Assembly: GCA_964549765.1 (NCBI GenBank) | Contig: CAZJWR010000051.1 | Location: 1 to 26,971 of the forward strand | Direction: 5' to 3' | Source: CAZJWR01 sp964549765 | Lineage (GTDB): Bacteria; Zixibacteria; MSB-5A5; GN15; JAAZOE01 | DNA length: 26,971 nt | In this document: positions 23,367 to 26,971 of the stretch, piece by piece | Position numbering within the stretch: the stretch's first letter is position 1 | Layout of the letters: each line of letters starts with the position of its first letter | Position numbers and translations under genes: made by a program | Notes under the pieces: generated by a model | The model's input: the letters and a program-made list of their open reading frames with translations, nothing else | The model's database searches: none | Told to the model about the DNA's origin: nothing

Positions 23367-24764
23367 TCAGGACGGATCATGGGGCGAGGATAAGTTGTCG
23401 ATAGGCAGGTTTATCCTGATCGTCGTCCCGGCGCCCGGTTCACTGGCGATCGTTATGCGCCCGCCATGAGCCTCGACAAGCTCTTTGGCGATGGCCAGCC
23501 CCAGGCCGCTTCCCTCCCGCTCAGCCCGCGCCGTGGACGCCCGATAGAAACGCTTGAATATATTCGGCAGGTCCGCCGCCGCGATGCCCGGTCCCTGATC
23601 CCGTATCGTCACGGTCGCCATGCCGCCTTCCTTTCCGAGGGAGATGAATACCTGGCCGCCTGGGGGCGAATATTTCAATGCGTTTTGCGTAATATTGAGA
23701 AATACCCGTCTTAATTTCTCGGCATCGCCGCCGATTTCAATCGCTTCATCGATATGCAATTCCAGCCGGATATTGTTCGATTCGGCTGGCGCCTGGAGCA
23801 TCTTAGTGATATCGATAAGCAACTCATCCAGGCGAACCGGCTGGATATCAAGAACCAGCTTTCGGGCGTCGATCCGCGCCAGTAGAAGCAACTGATCGAC
23901 CAACCGCGACAGCCGATCTGTCTCCGACAGGGCCGCATCGATGCCCTCGCGAGATTTCTTATCTTCGACGTGGCGCTTCAAAAACTCCAATTCGCTGTAA
24001 ATGACCGTCAACGGCGTGCGCAGCTCGTGGGAGGCGTCGGCGACGAACTGCCGTTGACTATTAAACGCATCTTCAATGCGGCTCATCATCTCATTGAGAG
24101 CGTCAGCCAATCGCCGTACTTCGTCTCTGGTGTTGGGCGTCGTCAGGCGGTGATGAAGCGATGACGCCGAAATTCGTTCGGCGGTGTCTACCATCCGCAC
24201 CATCGGCTTGAACGCAAGACGCGTGATGAGATAGACCGACAGAGCTGAAAGAAACAAGGCTGCAGTGACGGATACGACCAAAATCAGCGTCAGATCATGC
24301 AGACGGGAATAAAGCTCGGTCAGAGGCGCTGCCAGCCGCAAGACAAAATCAGCCGTCTCCTGGGCTTCGATCGGCCGGATCAATTGACGGAACAGAGTAT
24401 CATTTACACGAATCGTTTCAAATATCGGATTACCGGCAAAAGCCCATTGCAAACTCTCGTTGTTGATTGCCGGCAGCGATCCTCGTGAGAAAATGTCATT
24501 TCCGGTGGTGTCGATCAGTTCTATTCTGACGCCGGGAAAACCCGGCGCGCCGACCGCCTGTAATTCGTTTTCCTCTGGAAAATCCTTGCTTTCCCATTCA
24601 TCTTCGAACTCGGTGATAAAACCGGTCGCAAATACCTCCAGTTGCGAATCCAGCTTGGCTATTTCGCTTTCGCGGGTGCGGTCGTAAACTGCGAGCGCGA
24701 CAGCCACGAGGACGAGACCGAATACCGCCATATCGGCGAGAATGATCTTTGCTTTTATCGTCAT
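23367..24764 (-). CDS. Membrane sensor histidine kinase (CusS/QseC-like)
   Basis: 465 aa from ATG 24764. TM1 at about 7-26, a periplasmic sensor domain of about 130 residues that begins with an acidic stretch (EFEDEWESKDFPEEN), TM2 at about 158-182, HAMP at 183-235, phospho-acceptor H246 (SHELRTPL), N361 in the N-box (NITQNALKYS), DQGPG at 389-393 and GSGLGL at 418-423. A longer frame to 24896 would run into the regulator gene and adds a residue stretch with no protein-like character. GGAA lies just before the ATG, 16 nt after the regulator stop. Kinase of the two-component pair; the signal is unknown, perhaps a cation or envelope stress given the acidic loop and efflux neighbours. Confidence 0.93.
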   Translation of the reverse strand: MTIKAKIILADMAVFGLVLVAVALAVYDRTRESEIAKLDSQLEVFATGFITEFEDEWESKDFPEENELQAVGAPGFPGVRIELIDTTGNDIFSRGSLPAINNESLQWAFAGNPIFETIRVNDTLFRQLIRPIEAQETADFVLRLAAPLTELYSRLHDLTLILVVSVTAALFLSALSVYLITRLAFKPMVRMVDTAERISASSLHHRLTTPNTRDEVRRLADALNEMMSRIEDAFNSQRQFVADASHELRTPLTVIYSELEFLKRHVEDKKSREGIDAALSETDRLSRLVDQLLLLARIDARKLVLDIQPVRLDELLIDITKMLQAPAESNNIRLELHIDEAIEIGGDAEKLRRVFLNITQNALKYSPPGGQVFISLGKEGGMATVTIRDQGPGIAAADLPNIFKRFYRASTARAEREGSGLGLAIAKELVEAHGGRITIASEPGAGTTIRINLPIDNLSSPHDPS

Positions 24765-24780
24765 TCCGACATTCCGTTTG

Positions 24781-25458
24781 CTACCGTGTTGAATCCGAGA
24801 AGAGGTACCCCGCCCCGCGGACGGTGTGGATGAGTGTCCGGTCAAAGCCCCTATCGACTTTCTGCCGCAAGAATCTGACGAAGGACTCGATGACATTGCT
24901 CTTGGGATCGAAATTCATATCCCAGAGGTGCTCCGATATTTCCTGCCGGGAGATGATGCGATCTGGATTGTGCATGAAGAGTTCCAGGAGAGCGAATTCC
25001 TTTGCTGTGAGGAAGATCTCCTTTTCCCCGCGATGGGCTTTATGAGTATTCAGATCAAGGGTCAGCCCGAATCGTTCGATATTGACGGCCCGGACGTCCG
25101 AATTTCTCCGCGCCAGCGACCGAATCCGGGCCAGGAGTTCCCCGAAATGAAACGGCTTGGTCAGATAATCGTCCGCCCCCGTTTCCAAACCACGAATCTT
25201 GTTCGAGACGTCATCCAATGCCGTGAGCATCAAAATCGGCGTCAGGATACCGTAGCGCCTGATATTCTGACACGTCTCCCAGCCGTCCTGCCCCGGCAGC
25301 ATGATGTCAAGAATGATGACGTCATATTCGTTTACGAAAGCCATCTCCTCGCCGGAGGCGCCGTCTGCAGCGATATCGACCGCGAAGCTTTCGGCTCTGA
25401 GATTCTTCGCCAATGCGGCCGAGACTTTCTTATCGTCTTCTATGACCAGGATTCTCAT
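24781..25458 (-). CDS. OmpR/PhoB-family response regulator
   Basis: 225 aa. Receiver domain with acidic pocket E7/D8/D9, phospho-acceptor D51 (LDIMLPGQDG), T79 and K101, followed by a winged-helix DNA-binding domain with LTAKEFALLELFM, NVIESFVRFLRQKV and the terminal TVRGAGYLF. First gene of the - strand efflux cluster, directly before its kinase. Its leader carries 11-bp-phased direct repeats that recur before the PepSY-efflux operon, so it probably autoregulates and controls the pump. Confidence 0.95.
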   Translation of the reverse strand: MRILVIEDDKKVSAALAKNLRAESFAVDIAADGASGEEMAFVNEYDVIILDIMLPGQDGWETCQNIRRYGILTPILMLTALDDVSNKIRGLETGADDYLTKPFHFGELLARIRSLARRNSDVRAVNIERFGLTLDLNTHKAHRGEKEIFLTAKEFALLELFMHNPDRIISRQEISEHLWDMNFDPKSNVIESFVRFLRQKVDRGFDRTLIHTVRGAGYLFSDSTR

Positions 25459-25476
25459 ACCCTATCTCTTTTACGC

Positions 25477-25510
25477 ATATAACGATATATACATGAAAAT
25501 CCCATGAAAA
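25477..25510 (-). promoter_or_regulatory. Regulator box and promoter of the two-component operon
   Basis: On the - strand: TTTTCAT (25510-25504), 4 nt, TTTTCAT (25499-25493), 10 nt, TTATAT (25482-25477). The direct repeat has an exact 8-base identity (TTTTCATG) at 11-bp period. Spacing to TTATAT equals that of the promoter at 23300-23333. The start codon follows 18 nt after TTATAT, so the leader is short. Confidence 0.7.
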
Positions 25511-26014
25511 AATTCACGTTCATCAGCGAGCTCCTGATGCCAATTTGGCTGGATCTTTCACTCGCCCTGCGGCGCCGTCGCACTCAGACTGCTATCGATA
25601 AGGACTATTCATCAGAGAACAGCGGTTCGCAAGTCGCGGTTGGAATACGATAGTGGCTGCGATAGGGGCGAAATATTCGCGTCAGATAATATGAGTTCTT
25701 TGAAATCAAGAACTGGAGATACCATAGCGAGAGACATAGGCTGTAACCTGGGGAAGAAGAGTTTAATCGCATCGTAAGCTCCATTCCATATCTTCTTGAA
25801 ATGAGGCACATGCGGAGCCGAGGTTGAAAATGCTGTCACGCGATGGCGTTGCATCCAAGACTGATCCGTACCCGTGCTGCCTGTAAAATCGGGAAACAGG
25901 GATTCGAAATCGATAGGTGGCTATCAATCAATGGGATACGTTATCAATGGCTCAGAATGTGATGTGATGCGATTTGTAAGCGTATGAATATTAAGTAGTT
26001 ATGGCCGCACAAAA

Positions 26015-26050
26015 CTGGCTAGCCATAGTGGATTATTTTAGAACCGAGGC
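26015..26050 (+). repeat. Dispersed 36-nt intergenic repeat, copy 3
   Basis: Matches each of the other two full copies at 30 of 36 bases, with the core GCCATAGTGGA and TATTTTAGAACCG kept except for one C-to-T change between them. It lies about 240 nt past the 3' end of the GH130 gene. Confidence 0.75.
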
Positions 26051-26285
26051 ATAACTATGTCGGGCCGATTGCCGCATACGGTTGTTTGTGATGTCCGATG
26101 TGCAATAATTCTGGAGGATCGCTTCCGGTCAGGACTGCCGGTACCTGGCGCCCTATCGTGAACTCTGAAACTTTGGCGGGGTGTTGCGCTTGGTTAAGGA
26201 GGGCAGAATCGGTCGATGCTGGTATCGGTAGGGCGGATAGCGAGCGCGACAGTTCAGCCTGATATCAGGAGCCAATCCCGAGATC

Positions 26286-26971
26286 TTAGCTGTTTCTTTC
26301 AAGCCAATCCAGCATAGCAAGAATACTCCCGGTGGCTAAGGCTATGCACGTGTCAGCTGCTCCGTAATAGAATCGGATAGTATCGCCATCAGGAAGAATG
26401 GTATAGCCACAGGGGAAAACCACGTGTCCGACGTCGCCGTGTAGCTCATAGGATTCTTCGGGGCCAAAGATCCATTGGCTCCCGCGTTGGAGGCACAATT
26501 CGGGGGCCGTCAAATCGAACAACGCGAGCCCGAGTCGATATATAGCGCCTGCGGCAGTCTGCCGCACGCCGTGGTACACCACCAGCCAACCTTTCGGAGT
26601 CTGTATAGGGGGGGGCGAGAGACCGATCTTGTTTGCATCCCACCACCCTCCGTACCGAGACTCCAGCATCAGCCGGTGACCGCCCCAGTGTGTTAAATCG
26701 GACGAGTAAGATATCCACATATGCGCCCTGACCGTACTAACCGGTCGGTGAATCAAGGCCCACCGACCGCCGATGCGGTGCGGCAGAAGAGTTGCGTCCT
26801 TATCTTCCGGGGACATGATGATCCCGTGGCGCTCGAATTTGCGAAAATCTTCGGTAGTCGCCAACGCCACTCCGGGTCCATCGCGAGTGAAGGCGGTATA
26901 GATTACAACGTACTGGCTCAGTTCCGGGACATAGGTAATGCGCGGATCTTCAATGCCCCAAATCTCCTCAG
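26286..26971 (-). CDS. GH130-family glycoside phosphorylase/hydrolase, 3' part
   Basis: The gene runs off the right edge; about 227 C-terminal codons are present. The frame stays open to base 26971, and the codon at 26868-26870 is an internal GTG, not the start. Visible GH130 signatures: WGIEDPRITYV near the window edge (EDPR contains the catalytic aspartate region), KDATLLPHRIGGRWALIHRP, a middle WLVVYHGVR, and the terminal FYYGAADTCIALATG. The family cleaves beta-mannosides or related oligosaccharides, mostly by phosphorolysis; which activity applies here depends on the missing N-terminal part. No signal peptide can be judged. Downstream is a repeat-bearing intergenic region. Confidence 0.9.
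   Translation of the reverse strand, partial: EEIWGIEDPRITYVPELSQYVVIYTAFTRDGPGVALATTEDFRKFERHGIIMSPEDKDATLLPHRIGGRWALIHRPVSTVRAHMWISYSSDLTHWGGHRLMLESRYGGWWDANKIGLSPPPIQTPKGWLVVYHGVRQTAAGAIYRLGLALFDLTAPELCLQRGSQWIFGPEESYELHGDVGHVVFPCGYTILPDGDTIRFYYGAADTCIALATGSILAMLDWLERNS

Larger units (their letters stand above)
25459..26285. other. Long intergenic region before the response regulator
   Basis: About 830 nt without a convincing gene, separating the efflux cluster from the GH130 gene. Near the regulator start lie its promoter (25477-25510) and a 6-bp inverted repeat, CATCAG (25521-25526) with CTGATG (25534-25539). The repeat copy at 26015-26050 and a 12-bp palindrome CCTGATATCAGG (26258-26269) lie further right. 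Minus-strand open frames of 68-80 codons at 25605-25854 have no recognisable feature. Confidence 0.5.

Noticed and set aside
25605..25854. Minus-strand open frames of 68-80 codons in the long right intergenic region
   Set aside because: Overlapping frames with no family resemblance and no ribosome site; most likely chance.
1..26971. CRISPR array, tRNA, rRNA or complete insertion sequence
   Set aside because: No regularly spaced repeats, no cloverleaf-like or rRNA-like stretch, and no transposase frame were seen. The 36-nt repeat copies are thousands of bases apart.

Overview
The window looks like a chromosomal segment of an uncultured Gram-negative bacterium with an anaerobic or redox-flexible lifestyle. 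It has RND efflux with an outer-membrane TolC-type channel, lipoprotein signals, sigma-54 control, and an iron-sulfur/flavin oxidoreductase operon of a type common in anaerobes. No marker gene fixes the taxon; a candidate phylum of the FCB type or a deltaproteobacterium-like lineage is a guess. There are no rRNA or tRNA genes, CRISPR arrays or intact mobile elements.

Left half, + strand (about 420-13241). A soluble GAF-GAF histidine kinase overlaps a sigma-54-dependent response regulator. A good -24/-12 promoter (3821-3836) follows, then a tightly coupled four-gene operon: a NuoE-like 2Fe-2S protein with a zinc-ribbon-like tail; a 1068-residue fusion of NuoF with a GltD/NfnB-like FAD-NAD(P)H module; a cysteine-rich NuoG-N-terminus-like ferredoxin protein; and a glutamate-synthase-type FMN protein that has no glutaminase domain and none of the usual 3Fe-4S cysteines. 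I read this as a multi-flavin NAD(P)H oxidoreductase related to electron-bifurcating transhydrogenases (Nfn/Stn type), with an extra FMN subunit of unknown substrate. It is the best candidate here for an undescribed system. After an intergenic stretch with three successive dyads comes a PPDK/PEP-synthase ATP-grasp protein. Its N-terminal sensor domain is clearly homologous to the one in the histidine kinase, so both flanks of the operon carry the same sensing module.

Middle, - strand (13603-16545): a secreted M1-type metallopeptidase followed by a multi-pass membrane protein of unknown function, facing the PEP-binding gene convergently across a hairpin-rich gap.

Right half, - strand (25458-17165): OmpR-type regulator, CusS/QseC-like sensor kinase, secreted PepSY-like protein, TolC-like channel, membrane-fusion lipoprotein and RND pump, in that transcription order. 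The regulator promoter and the promoter before the PepSY gene share one architecture: two TTTTCAT-like half-sites 11 bp apart, then exactly 10 nt, then TTATAT. This is strong internal evidence that the regulator controls itself and the pump. The window ends in the 3' part of a GH130 glycoside phosphorylase/hydrolase gene.

A 36-nt repeat occurs three times in intergenic DNA (67-102, 16976-17011, 26015-26050), always in the same orientation, with a fourth diverged copy at 247-270. It may be the relic of insertion-sequence ends.
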